A stretch of DNA of 64,000 nucleotides from Escallonia rubra (GCA_033065855.1 JAVXUO010000737.1:186001-250000), one strand, 5' to 3'; numbered from the stretch's first letter, positions 1 through 13,343 are shown. Made by a program: numbers and translations. Notes: generated by a model from the letters alone, not told the origin.

Positions 1-207
1 CAGTTCTTCACACTCTTTATGCAGGTCCTCATCTGATGGAACTTTGCAATCAGCAATATCATCAAGTATTGGTTTCAATAGCTTCAACAAAGTGGCTATA
101 TTTCTGTAGTCATTCCGAGTAGGCACAGTCTTTAACGCACCGCATGAGACCAGATGAATGAATCGTGAAATGCTGTTAATAAGGCACCTGACAGCTTTTG
201 TGTCCAT
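1..207 (-). CDS. Plant U-box E3 ligase (PUB3/PUB4-like), N-terminal coding start, partial
   Basis: An open frame runs from an ATG at 207-205 to the window edge, giving 69 codons with no stop. It begins MDTKAVRCLINSIS and contains the block LLKLLKPILDDI followed by PSDEDLHKECEEL. Both resemble the U-box N-terminal domain that precedes the U-box and ARM repeats in plant PUB2/3/4-type ubiquitin ligases. The ATG lies just after a possible splice acceptor (AACAG, then GTCAG), so an intron in the 5' UTR is likely and the promoter would sit further right. The U-box and ARM repeats are outside the window, so the family call rests on this domain alone. PUB3 is my best guess within the family, not a certainty. 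Confidence 0.72.
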   Translation of the reverse strand, partial: MDTKAVRCLINSISRFIHLVSCGALKTVPTRNDYRNIATLLKLLKPILDDIADCKVPSDEDLHKECEEL

Positions 208-3200
208 CTGACCTGTTAATCATAAATTGGATATTAACACGGTGACTACTGTGTGTTAAAACTAGAGACTAATCCGTTTAACTTTTTGTTGTTACTGTTT
301 TTATCTTTGTGTGTGTGTTGGGGGGGGGGGGGGGGGGAATGGATTGTCTTTCAGCTTGCGTAGAACCAGTAGTCCATCTACTATACCACTGTTGCTACAA
401 CATGCGACCAAACGGTGTATGACATTAGAGGGCCATTGGCCAACTCTCGCAGCTTGAAGGACAGCCCAGTCCTGAAGAAGGCCCATTCCAGGTGAGTGGT
501 GACCCTAACTCGGCTAGGGACAATACATACATGTAAGCTAAGTAGATACCCCTGGCTCATGGAGCGTCATGGGCACAATAGGCCCTGTGAGGGATGCCAA
601 TACAAGGCCTGGAGAGACACTAGGCCTGGCCCCACCGGTGGCAGGTGATGGTCACAGATGAGCACATTCCCCGCGGTTACTTATCTAAACTGGTTTGGTC
701 TACGCCTACGGGTTTGGACCTGAGGCTGAGACACGGGTTCACTTGTTCAGGGCTTATGTGCCTTTTCATCTCGTTGTTAGAAGAAGGATAGGGAACACCT
801 GTAAAGAGACACGTGACACCTTGAGTGGTAATTATCAAGGCCTTGACATTAAATAACACTTCGAAAAAAAACGTATCCTGAATAGTTTGCAACAGACTAC
901 ATTGGGATGACTTGAAATGAAAAGACCAGTCCTTCGTATTCTTCAGCCATGCAACCTGGCAAACCAACCTACTTTGTCCTACAACTAGAAGTATCACGAA
1001 CGGATACATTGTCAAAGAAATGGAAGAAGATTGCACCTAAGAGAGCACATCAAAAGAAAAATCTATAGCGAAGCGAAAGGCAACAATCGAAGACCAACAA
1101 GAACACCCAGAGGCATGTCTTTCGATTGGGTTGTGTGCAGTGAAATCAAACACAAAAAGGATCCGACGTTTAATAGTTTATATTGATGCTTTAGCGTCCA
1201 TGAGGCCCATTACTCGCAGAAGTAAGCAACACTAACAATTTCCATCTTATTGCCTCTTTAAGAAATTAAGCCACCCAAATACAAGATAAGAACCTTTCCC
1301 CGCCGCCCGCCCACCCCCACCCCCGACAAAACAAAAGGACATACACACCCCAGAAGAACCCTCAAAAGAGGAAGAGAAAGAAGTAAACTTTTTCCTAGTA
1401 TTTTTCTCAAATATAAGGACAAACCCAATTGAGAAAGTGATGTTCTTAACGTGTTCCAAGACAATTAAGCATTCAAACCCGCTTTCACAATGACATCTGC
1501 AGTTCTTCAAAACCCAGAAAAGCGTCAAACTCTCCAAAAAGAATACAAAGCTACGAATTTAGGCATGTTCATCAAATTACAAAGCAGAAATGACTAAAAT
1601 AAACACATATAGTCCATAAACTACATAATTTAAAAACTACAAGATGAAACGGAAGGAACCTCTTTTTGCAGTAGCTCTAGCGGGGTGCCACAAACATAAT
1701 TAGATCTTGCTAAAACCCCAAAAAGCACGAAGCTTTAACTTGAAAACTCCATGGACGTGATAAATCTTGGTGAATTTGGTGTACACATTGTCTTGAACAA
1801 TTCTTTGCCAACCCCTTGACAGTGCTTCATTGAAGAGAGACAAGAGACTGAAGAGAGTTAGGAATAAAGAAGAGAAAGTTAAAAGGGCAAAAGGAGCAGG
1901 GTAGATATAATATGGTGCGGGGCCATAGATGCAAATTTGTTGGTATTGTCATGGATTTAGAACGATTTAAGATGATAATCTATTGGATGATGCCCTAAAT
2001 CATGATTAAAGGGGACAAAAAGTGGAGAAACTTTATTATAAAGAGTAGCTCTATCTACCAAGATTGCAAAGAACTACCATGATTGGTTTCTAGATTTAAC
2101 AGTGTTCAAAGGGCTGACACACTCGAGAAGCAAAATCATTTGTACAGTGGTTGGCTAGAAATAGGATGAGCTGTAAATTCATACTTCAGTGTTTATTAGC
2201 ATAAATGAATTCATATTCGATTTCAATGGCGGATAATTGAAGTGGCAGAATGTCACTCATGGTAGTTCATTGATAGGTTTACGAGATGCAAGTACGATAA
2301 GAATTAAATTAATTCTAATGGGCAACGACATTCGAATTGTTCAGATCGATCACATCACGTGAAAATTTTTAACCGTACAAGCGGAAAGAATATGAAACGA
2401 TAAGACGTCAAATCAGTGTTTACGTCTTTTGTTCATCAAATCCAAAAATCACCAGCAAATTTTTTAAAAGACTTAAATTTGTATGTTTTTTTACCTTACG
2501 TTTGCTTATATTTTCAAGTGAGATGAAAATAGAAATTTTATCGAGACCTAACATGCAATTTATCAATAAATGATCGTGCGTATCATCCAAGTTGATGCAA
2601 GAATTTAAAAGATAAAATATTGATAACAATTGTAGGCAAAGGTATCAATCATCCTACTTAGTTCCAAGAGAAATGAATGTAATGATTGTCAAAGTTTTTG
2701 GTGTCCATTATCTCTAACATGTCATCTAGATTTGGATTTATAAGGTCCTTTATCTCTCTGCACCATATGATAATCTCCATGTCCATACAATAATGATAGG
2801 AAAGGAATGAGCTGACGTTTTTTTGTTATGAATTAGTTGTTGCTGACCTGAAGAGGACAAAAGGCAAATTATCATTCAAAATTTTGCTACTAACAAATAA
2901 TTTCTCGAGTCAGCGAAGTTTAATGATCGAAAAGTACATAAATAATTTTATAGCGCCCCTTCCCAGTTTATGGTGGAGTTCATTGAATGCATTGGGCGAG
3001 CACGGGATTACGGTCAAAAAGTTGAGGTCTCCACTAGGCGAACAAGTTTGGTTCAGGAATGACACGAAAGTTTCGAATTACTTTATAGTGGCTCATCTAA
3101 GAGGGAACCATCTTCTAGATTCAAACAAGAAAACATCCATGAAACTTCTACTTGATGATTGTTCTTATTCTTCTATGGATGACTAGAGACGTTTTACGGG

Positions 3201-4756
3201 CGCTAAAGTTTCCCTAAGGGTCTAACTACTCGAAAGAGGAACAAGCCTCAAGTTTAGACAAAAAAGTATCCTGCGTTTAATCTCTTATATGCAATTTCAC
3301 TGTTTTATATCACCAAAGTATATTTTTTAACCAAAAAACAAAAGAAAGAGAGAAACTCATAAAAGGAGGTGGAATGATTCTTAATGCAAATTAAAAAAAA
3401 ATAAACAAATGCCTAAAACAAAAGAAACTAAGAAAGAGAGAAATCATAAAAGGATGTGGAATGATTCTAAATGCAAATTAAAAAAAAAATTCCTAAAACA
3501 ATATAAAATGCAATAAACAAACTTATCCATATGCTTGCTAAAGTAAGCTTCTCATTGATGAATAAATAGTCTACTATTTTGTTTGTAATTATCGTAGCTA
3601 AATGCATTCCCTTGAGAAGAAGGTACTGGACAAAGCATGGGTTGGTCCAAACTATCACATGGTGCATTTAACCCACCGCACCCTGCCCCTCAAGTTGGTC
3701 ACCCTACGCTTAACCTTTGATGCAAAATCACAAGATAATTATGTGAACTTTTATCCTTCTTTGGGACTTGTTCATCTAAATTAAAGACAAAACAAATCTT
3801 GGATATGAATATATGTGAGGTTAGCGCCTCGCTTAGTCCTATGTGCAGTCCCTTTGAAAAGGCAACGTAACACTAGGCCCACTCTAAGCGCGTTTCATCT
3901 ATTTTATTTAAAACACATAGTTTTATTTACTGTGAGTGTAAATGTATAAGAACCAAGATTCAGAACGTGGAGTTGATAGACACTGACGACAAAGGCGAGG
4001 TGACCTTATAAACACGATGCTTCGTGAAAGCCTGAAGCATAAAATTCGCGCTACCATCCAGAGAAAAAACAAATAGTATATCTCTGAAAAATATTGTCAA
4101 ACTCAACCATTTAAACAATGCTATTATAAACAATAAATTAATACTCTAGTAAACAGTATGCTCAATTATACTTCTCGATTGGTAGCTATTATAGACAATA
4201 AATTTATTTAAGCAATAATCAACACTTACATTAAGGCTTTAACTGCGTAAACGTACCTAACTGCAGGTATGTGTTTTTGTTACAGCAGTAGCCTGACGAT
4301 TGTAAGAATGAGAGAACTGGTCAAGTGGGCTGAAGTTAGACCGGAAATCATTTGTACGGTCAAATATGTGCATGAGGAACATGGAATTGCAAATACTTCT
4401 CCGGTCTACCGGACACTGTCCAAAGCAAGGCGACTGCTAACAATACAGAAAGCACTATAATTCTATAGCCAAAGATGCCATCAGACACGAGTGTTATGGC
4501 TACACTGCGTTCTCAAGGCCAACCCTGCAAGGAACCTTTACCAGGATTACACAAATTAACAAAGGTAAAAATTTATCGCCGATTAGAACAGACCAAGAGA
4601 ATGTAATCAACTAAGGTTTCTACAAAATTTCGACACCACAAAATTCTTCATAGGGATCGCATGAACAGTGGCAAAAACAAGTTACTATTACTAACACCGC
4701 AAAAGGTCCACGAGGTACGGTGGTCTGGTCATTTTGCTCCATTCACGCAATATGGT
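208..4756. other. Intergenic / 5' region of the U-box gene and 3' flank of RHON1, no gene recognised
   Basis: This stretch is AT-rich. Short open frames are present on both strands, but none has a recognisable domain, a consistent splice pattern or a family length. It probably holds 5' UTR exons and the promoter of the U-box gene at its left end. A pyrimidine-rich stretch on the minus strand around 1800-1900 is followed by an AT-rich TATA-like stretch near 1905, which is suggestive only. The RHON1 3' UTR should occupy its right end. An uninterrupted G run lies at 320-337. Confidence 0.5.
3338..3500. repeat. Imperfect two-copy tandem duplication, period about 87 bp
   Basis: Two adjacent copies share an AAAGAGAGAAA start, an ATCATAAAAGGA/TCATAAAAGGAG core, GGAATGATTCT and a terminal ATGCAAATTAAAA. 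The shared ATGCAAATT lies at about 3384 and again at about 3471. It is a simple local duplication in intergenic DNA and I see no function in it. Confidence 0.7.
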
Positions 4757-7700
4757 TCACATTGATCCTCCAGCTAGCAACTCTACGAGGTCAAGTTTCT
4801 TCAGCTTTGAAAACCCTTTCATGCCACGAGACTTTGCAAGTGCTCTCAACTCGGGCAGCTTCATTCCACTTAAATCTCTGTGCGGAGCCAAACTTTCATC
4901 TTGTGCGTCATCATCATCACTTTCATCAATATCGGAAGTTTCATCATCGGACATGCCATCTGTGTCGGAAAAGATGGAGTCGGGTTCAGGCTCAAGCACA
5001 GTCTCATCCTTGAACGTAGGTTCATGCACGGGTTCAGGCTGAGGACTTTTTTCTTTTCTTCTCACATCTCGATTTGTATGCGAGACAGAATTGAGAGTAT
5101 CCTCATCAGTATATATGGGCTGGTATTTGACTTGAGGGACTGGAGATCGGCGTCGAAAATTTGATACTGGTCTGCTAGCAGATGGAGCTTCAGCTACCTT
5201 ATCCTTCACTTTATTATCCGAGCTAAAGAAGGTAGTGCCCTTCTCTTCAGAGAAGGTGCGACTATGTTCAGGCTGGTCTAAAATGAAGTCTTTGCTACTA
5301 CTGCTGCTGCTACTTCTCTTACCTTGTTGTACTGAATGCTTCCTTAAAAGCTTGAGAAGAGAATCCACGGTTTCACTTTGTTTACTTCGTCCCTGGACAT
5401 CCTCAATCTTCTTCTCTTCTTTCATTGCTGCTCTTTCCCGAAGTTGAGCCTGGACCTTTCTAAAAAGTTCAACAATCTCCTTTTCCCTAAGACCTGGAGT
5501 TGCCGTTGCTTGGAACTTTGGGGTGCTGGAAACAGAAAGTAATGGGCCATTCTTAGAAGAGAAGATTTCCGACTCCTCAAGGTTGTCAGAACCATCCCTC
5601 TCATCATTCTGCCTATTCCGGCTTCGGGAGAACCCATGCTTGTTTTGCCTCGAGAAATCTGGGTTTCTTCTGTAACTGCCAGAATTTGCGTTGCAAATCA
5701 AAGTACATCTCGAAGCACGTCTTAAAGATGCAACCTTGACCTGCTTAAAGTTTTTGAAGTCACTACGAGAAGAGCAAGGCGATGCATTGACTGCCCTTCC
5801 AGAAACTCCTGAGCAGGGGAAGCATCTGCCATCTGATGGTCCATATCCTGCAAGAAACCAGAAAGCACGCATAGAACAATTAACTACGTGAGAATTTAAA
5901 ATACAATAATAAGTCAGACTGTTATGAGGATCTGTCTACATGTGGCGTAGGAAGAGAAGATCAAGGCCTCAATAAGTTACGAGCCCTGTCCAATACATGA
6001 TAATCACATGCGCGCGCGCGTGAGGAAGGGAGGGAGGGAGGGAGGGGGGGGAGAGAGAGAGAGAGAGAGAGAGGGAGATGTTTTTAGACCTTCGACATTT
6101 CCCTGTGGTATTAACCAACGATGAGAATATTTTCGAAAAAAGAGAAGGGAGGATTGCCAATTTCCAGAGGCCGTAAGTGTGAAAACATCTGATCCCTGAT
6201 TGTTGGCATTGCATGTGAAGCATATTATCTATAGCCAAGACCACTAAATAGCTGAATTTGTCCTCGCAAATCACACTTGACTAAAGGTACTGTACCTTGA
6301 AGCTCGGTCATCCCCTCTACAAAGTTATTACTAATGCATCTTCTTCATCTCACCTCGCTTTCTTAAACAGATAAAATAACACTAAATCTAAAACAGCGAT
6401 TAACAGGGGCAGAGCCCATATACACAGCCTATCGATGCGTAGTGCAAAACTATCCAAAAAACTATAGCTGTTCTGAAAAGGTAAAGCCTTAACATTGTAA
6501 ACATGTGGACAATTCACCTCAAAGCTTCAATCTTTGGACAAGTCATAACATCAAAATTTCTTTGAGATGCATGTTTTGGCAACAGGCTGAACAAGTAGTC
6601 ATGGAAAACCTAATCAGTGAGCTTGCCATCTGATCTGCAGATGAAACCCCAATTAAAGTAATTCCTCTTGAGGAGTCAAAATATATGGCCGCCTCCCAAG
6701 TGATGAAGACCACTTCAAGACGAGCAGAAACCCTCCAGATGACCTTAAGAGGGGAAGAATGAACCACCCTTGCTGTGCTGGGTCCAGCCTAATATGAGGT
6801 GCCGAAGCCCACAATGAAAAGAAATAAGGCAGCGCACTTAAAGGTTTAAAGCCCAAGTGATTTGGGAAGCTTAAGGGGCTGAAATAATCAGCAATTAGGA
6901 TATGGGTGATGAGAGTGAGACATGGAAGAAAACGCTGAGTGGAGAAAGGGGCAAAGCTGTTAAAGAAGCTAGGCGCTGCTGCTGTAATATGCATCATCAG
7001 ACGGTGAAACGTGGTCTAATCTACATGAAATTTTAGGAGCATATTCTTGACAAAGATGACTTTGTATATGTAACGGTTCATATCAAGTTTGGAGGTCTGC
7101 GCAACAGTGATATTGTTGCAACTTTAACAGCCATTTTTTGGTAGACCCCCTATCACCGGTTGAAATCCACTTTTGTCATATCTATAGCCTAACCAAAGCT
7201 CTATGTACCACAGATTGGAGAAAACAAGCATCACCTGACCTAGGTCGATGTCAACAAGCGATGGAGAGATCTCAACCAAAAGTGATTGAAGAAGATGCAA
7301 CAAGATCATTGTTAAAAAACCTCCAAATGTGATCTCGAGCATTGAATATACCTAAATCAAGAATCTGCTCCTAGAATTTCATGCCAAGCGTACCATGTTT
7401 CACCGTCCGGTGATGCACAACACGCAACAACAGAGTAGCTTCTTTCTAAGCTTTTTCCCTTTCTCCATTTTTCTTTTTTTTTTTTGGGGGCACTTTTTTT
7501 CTCTATATCAGCCGAAAGCTTCCAAAGAAGCTTATAGTCTCCGATCACTTGGGCTTTAAACCTTCAAGTGTGCAGCCTGTTTTTATTTCCTTTCTTTTGA
7601 ATGAAACATCCTCAAGAAGGTCGTTTGCCATTAAATCATCCACTGCCATTTCAACCCCCACCCCCCCAAAAAAAAATAAAAAACTCGTAACCCACCTACT

Positions 7701-10700
7701 TTCCTAACGAGCCGAGTAAAGTGCTAAAAAATTTACGCCGCTGCCGTTTCAAAAGTATTTCTTAGTACCTATAACAACAACTTTGTACCTTACAACCACA
7801 TCCACCTAAAGGTTTCATCATGCCTAGGACCTTGATAAGCTCATCTCCGCACTAAAGTTCACATCGACACACCCTAGCTCCTTCATCTACAGCAAAGCTA
7901 ATGTTACTATAATGCATCCCAAACCTAAAGACGGTCGTGTTTATTACCAAAAAAAAAATAGCTTTTGTCAGAAAGGTATAAAAGGCTGAAGCAGTTGGTA
8001 CAACTACTTAAACAAGAATTGCTTAAGCAAAAGCCATGGTTGCTTTGGTATTAGGGCAGCACCAAAAAGAATATCAATAAATGAACAGTGTCTCCATAAG
8101 TCCCACCCTAGGCCACCAACCACTCTCATCTTGTATGGCCTATCAATATCTCTAGACTTGAACTACCATCTTCCTAAGCGTGTCCTCATACGCTGCAAAA
8201 TCATTCCACGTGGCCTATAACCTAAGCCCGAGATAGAGCCAAAGGCATGAAGGCAATGACGCCCACCAGTAAGAGAATCGACTGCAACTGAACAGTTCTG
8301 CCAAAGAGAATATATGTTCGAACCATATTAAGATCGAGAATGGTCTCCACAAAATAAATTTGACTGTACAGTCCATATACTCATTTTCGCTCCTAGAGGA
8401 AACTGTCACTACTCTTATATAATAATGGTAAAATTCACGTTACCTAGGTATTGTCTTATTTATCTTGATGCATTCAGCAGAATTCGATTCCTCATCTCTA
8501 AAATGTGTCGTCGTTGTACAGTTTTATAATCACCGTGACTGACCTATAGAGTTAGCAGTGATGCAAGAATTTGAAGAGGCAAAACATGCAAAGGTCACAC
8601 CAGAAATCCTCAGAATAGTATGGCAGAAACAAATAATTGGAACTGGAAACTTCTGGTAAACCAACATACCGGACACCTTCTGTAACGACCCGGTCCACGG
8701 CCCCACCACAGGGCATTGCCTCCCTCAAAAGGGCTAGCCAAGTAGGTACTTATGAGTTCATAGGCAGGGTCTTATAAGGCCAATCGCAAACTCTCTCACA
8801 ACCGATGTGGGATATTACACCTTCTCTAGCCATTTTATATAACAGCAAACGATACACCAATTCTAACAGCGTTGAAACGATTGCAAGAAGCACAAACCCA
8901 GACCAAATTAACCACGTTAACTGACAAAACATAGAAATACTTAGAAGTTGAAACAATTTTTTTCACCGGTTTCTCGTATAAAATGGGAATACGTATCAAA
9001 TCCAAACTGAAAGAGGAATAAACAAGGTTAAATGATAACTAAGCTAGTATGTTTGTACACAAGATGCTGAGGTACATGAGAAGAGTCGTTGATCTCGGAG
9101 AAGAAAAAGAAGGAGATGGAGATTAGAAGAGTAGCCAGCTTCGTCTGTTAATGGGTGCTTGTACGGGTCCATACAAGTTCGCATGGTTACCAGTAGCATA
9201 TGGAGAGGACTGGGACTAATATGGTGGCACGAGTCCAAAAGAGTATTAGACATACCCGACAGCAATCTCTTTCCCAACCACCCAACATATAAAAACCTGG
9301 TTAGTTACATGTGAAGGCCCACAGGGTCAGAGCGCAAGAGTAACCACCATCAGATGGCCTCTTTATACATAGTCCAGCAAGTTATGGTGGGAATGCTCCC
9401 CGTGGCATCACTTTCTATCCAGCACTTTCGTCTCATCAAACAACAACCTCCTTGAAGCCACAATGGTATCAGCCAATGCTTCAAGCTACAAATAGCCGGC
9501 AGATTTGGCAAAAGTAAAGTCTCGTATATTTAACTTCCTAACATTACAGGTAATAAAAATATGTTCAGATGGGTCTAAACATGCAGGCGTATCTCAGAGT
9601 TCCACCCCTATTGCATAAAGAAAAGAAACTGAGTTCAGTTAACAGAAAGGGGCTAACCGTTATATTGCTAGGCCTTAGAAAGGAATTCTAAAGCATGACA
9701 TAGTTCGATTAGTTGTGTCTGAAATGACAGATAAATCATTACTAATTTGATGAGATGACATTCATGGTGTAATTGTCATTAAAGGTCTTCCTTCTTGGCA
9801 TTTCGTCATTTCATATCATCAATGGTATTCTTGCCATTTCACACCCAAAATACTACCAAACTACTTCGATTTGGAGCCACGCCACGAAAAGCTTTGTGAA
9901 AAATACCAAAAAGTCTCTCACCAAAAAAAAAAACTTCAATCCAAAACTTCCTCAAAAATTTTCAACTTTCCACGGAACCAACCGAAAGCCTCAAAAACTC
10001 CACATCATATAACCAAATGTTAAAACCTTGAAAAAAAATTGTTTAACTTGACTAGACTGACCCTCTCATTGAAAGAGCAGTGACTGACTCTTAATAGCTA
10101 ACAACCCCTAAAAGTCAAGATGCAATACAAATGCAATATCTTGTCTTGACGAGGAGCACTTGTCGGTTACTCAATGCAGCGGCCACTACTAAGGAAAGAA
10201 AAAGAATGCCAACAGCCTAATATGAGCAGAACCGTGCATACAATCTTCCAATGTCATCCTTTAGAACATGTGTGGGATGACTTCAATTCTAGAAAGGCAG
10301 ATACATAAAAAATAAATAAATAAATAAAATTACAGGACGATGTATCTTGGTGAATGCTATATTGCTAACAACAGAGCCTCTAGATGGTTCAGTCAAGTTT
10401 TACCTTATCTAAACATGAACCAAAGGTTATTTGGTCCAATAACTAAAATTAGGACAATCGGTACGCTATCTTTAACTTCTGGGTCTTTTGGAGATGCAGA
10501 GTTTTCACCGGCTTTTTTGACGATTGAACAAGGTAGTTCTCCCCAAAGATTTCACAAGGCATAGCAAACATATTCCTTTTTACCTAACAAAAAAATAAGG
10601 CCATACAGCAATCCAAGATTTCACGGTTAACAAAAACGAAAGCTGAAAGACAAAATACAATTACAGCAACATTTGATCAGAAATAGCCACACGCACGGGC

Positions 10701-10939
10701 ACGCTCTTGCCCACAGACCTATAACCTAAAACGAATTCGAAAGGAAACCCACTTCGAAATGGCAAAACTAGAGGATTACTTCGCAGGAACGAAAGCACAA
10801 AGAGGATTACTAAACAATATTGTAAGAAATAGAAGCAAATGCGTTCGAAATCGAGCTGAAGAGCAACTAAAAAAATGAAACCCTAGTTCTTCTCTTTACC
10901 TGGGACGTTTGTAGCGACTGTGTGAATTACTTGTGACAT
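4757..10939 (-). CDS. RHON1: Rho-N domain protein, chloroplastic (RHON1-like)
   Basis: The model has two coding exons, 10939-10900 (ATG, 13 codons plus 1 nt, beginning MSQVIHTVATNVP) and 5847-4757 (stop TGA). Splicing CAG|GTAAAG to TTGCAG|GATATG joins them as ...NVPGYGPSDGRC. The in-frame ATG at 5872 lies in intron sequence, so it is not the start. The 376-aa product has a basic, Ser/Arg-rich N-terminus that fits a plastid transit peptide. A low-complexity Ser tract, a long acidic region (runs of D/E) and a C-terminal Rho-N/SAP-like helix set (residues about 339-376, LSGMKLPELRALAKSRGMKG) follow. Family knowledge: Arabidopsis RHON1 and rice BP-73 bind nucleic acid through this motif, and RHON1 takes part in plastid RNA processing and transcription termination. 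The 5052-bp intron carries a MITE-like repeat and a solo LTR. The family is confident; a further non-coding 5' exon cannot be excluded. Confidence 0.9.
6011..6076. repeat. Compound microsatellite (CG)n-(GGGA)n-(GA)n
   Basis: Alternating CG at 6011-6020 is followed by GGGA/GGAG units and then about ten GA units, within RHON1 intron 1. It has no coding role. Confidence 0.85.
6990..7416. mobile_element. MITE-like element with about 50-bp terminal inverted repeats
   Basis: The left end carries GACGGTGAAAC followed by a GTGG and an ACATGAAATTTTAGGAGCAT block. The right end is its inverted counterpart, ending in GTTTCACCGTC at about 7396-7406, so the two ends pair over roughly 50 bp with scattered mismatches. 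The interior is about 320 bp and has no transposase. I could not define a target duplication, so the superfamily is open. It lies inside RHON1 intron 1. Confidence 0.6.
8681..8819. mobile_element. Solo LTR of a very small (TRIM-type) retrotransposon
   Basis: The 139-bp unit begins TGTAACGACC and ends GATATTACA, so it has the TG...CA ends of an LTR. It is flanked by a perfect 5-bp duplication, CCTTC at 8676-8680 and 8820-8824. It contains ACCGATGTGGGA, a motif I recognise from short plant LTRs. No internal domain or second LTR is next to it, which fits LTR-LTR recombination. It sits in RHON1 intron 1. Confidence 0.8.
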
Positions 10940-13343
10940 GACTGGGAAACGGTTTACAAGTCTCTCAGCTGCCGTTTTGCATTTTCGCCGATTCTTCAGA
11001 AACTGCTCTCTCCGTTACTAGTTTATAGCCGCTGAGAACATTTCGGTAATAACTGGTTTCATTAGGGTTACTCACTGAAATATGATTTCTTTTTTTTTTT
11101 CCACTTTTATGCAGGAATTTATATATTTTTTAAGTTTTAAACCCTGAAATTTGTCTGTACTTTTTATTTGAATTCTAGGAGTCTGTTTAATAATCGGATG
11201 GTCAAACTTAATTAAATTTAGATCAAATTAGAGAGTTAAATATTTGGCAAAGATTACAAATAACGAAATCAACTTTTAAAAGTTAAAAAACTGATTAAAA
11301 TAATAATATAAGATAACGATGATTATGAATTAATAATCAGGTTTTGACCAAGTACCAAAGTTTCTCTATTAATTACAGAGACTTATAGCATCTTTTATTG
11401 AATTAGGAAGCTTCTTGGTCGTTTGGCGTATTGAAAACCGGTTTTAATACACTTTATCCAAACATCATTTATTACTTCAAGCAAACTTTGCTAAAAACAG
11501 CTTAAAGCTGATTTTGAAAAGCGACTGGGTTTAATTCAAAGTTACTTTTAAAAATCAATCCAAAATAGGCTATAAATTATTTTTTGTTGTTTATTTGAAC
11601 ACCGTATTTTTAGTTATGAGACCAACCGGGTGCAATCCATGGAGATCAAGGTTATAGTTTAATGGAACAAACCTTTTTATTTTTTGTGCAATATCACATT
11701 TTCAAGTTATGCTGAGACGATATTTGGATAAGAAAACAAGAACCCTCCTCGTGAATGGATATAATCCAGTTCATTTCATCATTTGGAGATATAAATAAAT
11801 TAAATCTTGCATAAATTTTGACTATATGAGCGCAATATTATTGAAGTAACAACGACCACGGGTTTAAATGATCAATCAATACGCTATAAACCTTAGGATC
11901 AAAATGTCATTTTATTCTATAAGTTTTGTATCTAAACATCGTCTGTCCAATTTATGATCTATAAATAAATATGGTGAACTAGAAAATCATTTTTTAGCAG
12001 TGTAGCACAAGTAGTTTGAGCAAATATTTAAGCACTATTAGCCAAACAGTTCTAAAAATTGTTAATAAAGCATATCTTCGCTTCAATTTGGACCGTCGAT
12101 CGATCTAGCAAAGGGGCTGATTGGTTAGTGGAATACGTGACGGTTCACAAAATTAATTAAAGCATATATATTGCTTACAAGTTACAACACAAACTTATTA
12201 CTCTTATTAAGTTGTTGTACTATATACCTCAGTCTCACGTCTCTCTAAATTGAAAAAATAAGATTTTCGAGAACATTAGAGAGTCAATATTGTTGCAAGA
12301 ATATCGCCCCAAAGTTTTTTTTATCGAGGACTACCCCTAAGCTCCACGACGAAGTTTGGTATATAGTACTTTGGATTAATTATTCAATCTTAAAATGTTA
12401 AGAGTATTTTTTAGCAGCATATAACAGTCGGATAAACATAGTACAGTGATAAAAAAAATTAAATTACTTTCTTTCTTATTAGTTCATGGTAAAGAATCAT
12501 CTCATAACCTAGTACAATCTCTCGTAACCTAGTCGAAGTAATGCACCGATACCTAGGTTGGGTGCATTAAGGGTGAAGGACAAACATTAAGTGGTTGTCA
12601 ATAACAAGAAGCGGCCATTAACTTTGAATCTAAACCACAAGCAGTGAAAGTCAAACATTTCCTACAAGGTTGAAATGGGAAAAAGAGTTGGTGATCATGT
12701 TCGCATTTTCTGATAAATCTCGTCTAAACTTCAGCCAAGTACAAATTGGGCATCCATGCAGAATTACTATCTTTACTTTGAATTTTTATTTTGAATTGTG
12801 GGTGACGGCTAGTTCAGCTCGTAGTCTCGTACCAAAGGACCATGGACCGATTTTGCTGCACAAGTTTTTTTTTTTTTTTTGGGGGGGGGGGGGGGGGGGG
12901 AAGGGACGCCATATTGAATGGCTTCCCGGCCAAGTCTCAACAAAGCAAGATAGCACACGGGGATGTCAGCCGTGTGCAGATATTTCATATTAATGGTAGG
13001 GTTCTTAACCTTTTTTTGTAAATAAAAAAAAAGCAAATCTATTATTAAGGAAAGAGACACTATTGCTGGTCTTGAACACAAATTTGTCATTGACACAGAG
13101 GCAGCTAGATCCAAATTTCATTACCGGGTGCCTCGCATGTTTCAACAACGAAGAGAGAATGAGGGGAGAGACCTAACGACTGGATCACCACACCTGGCCA
13201 AGGATAACAATAACTACGCCACAGCCCCGTAGCAGATGAACGCTAAGGAAAGTCCGACTATCTTATTAAATATCTCTCTCTTGAACTTGAAGACGGCAAT
13301 GGAGGTTGCATGAGGAACATGGCAATAGTTGTACATCAACGTC
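10940..13343. other. Intergenic region between RHON1 and the S26-like gene
   Basis: Both neighbours are on the minus strand, so this region holds the RHON1 promoter and 5' UTR (right after 10939) and the 3' flank of the S26-like gene. It is strongly AT-rich from 11,050 to 12,650. A homopolymer junction of 16 T then 20 G lies at 12865-12900. No gene, RNA or complete transposon was recognised. Confidence 0.55.

Noticed and set aside
2884-3186. 100-codon open frame on the plus strand
   Set aside because: No recognisable family, no splice context, and located in AT-rich intergenic DNA. Likely chance.
5870-5872. ATG at 5872 as start of RHON1
   Set aside because: The codons after it (RAFWFLA) are intron and acceptor sequence (TTTCTTGCAG). 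The exon begins at 5847 and joins the 10939-10900 exon in frame.
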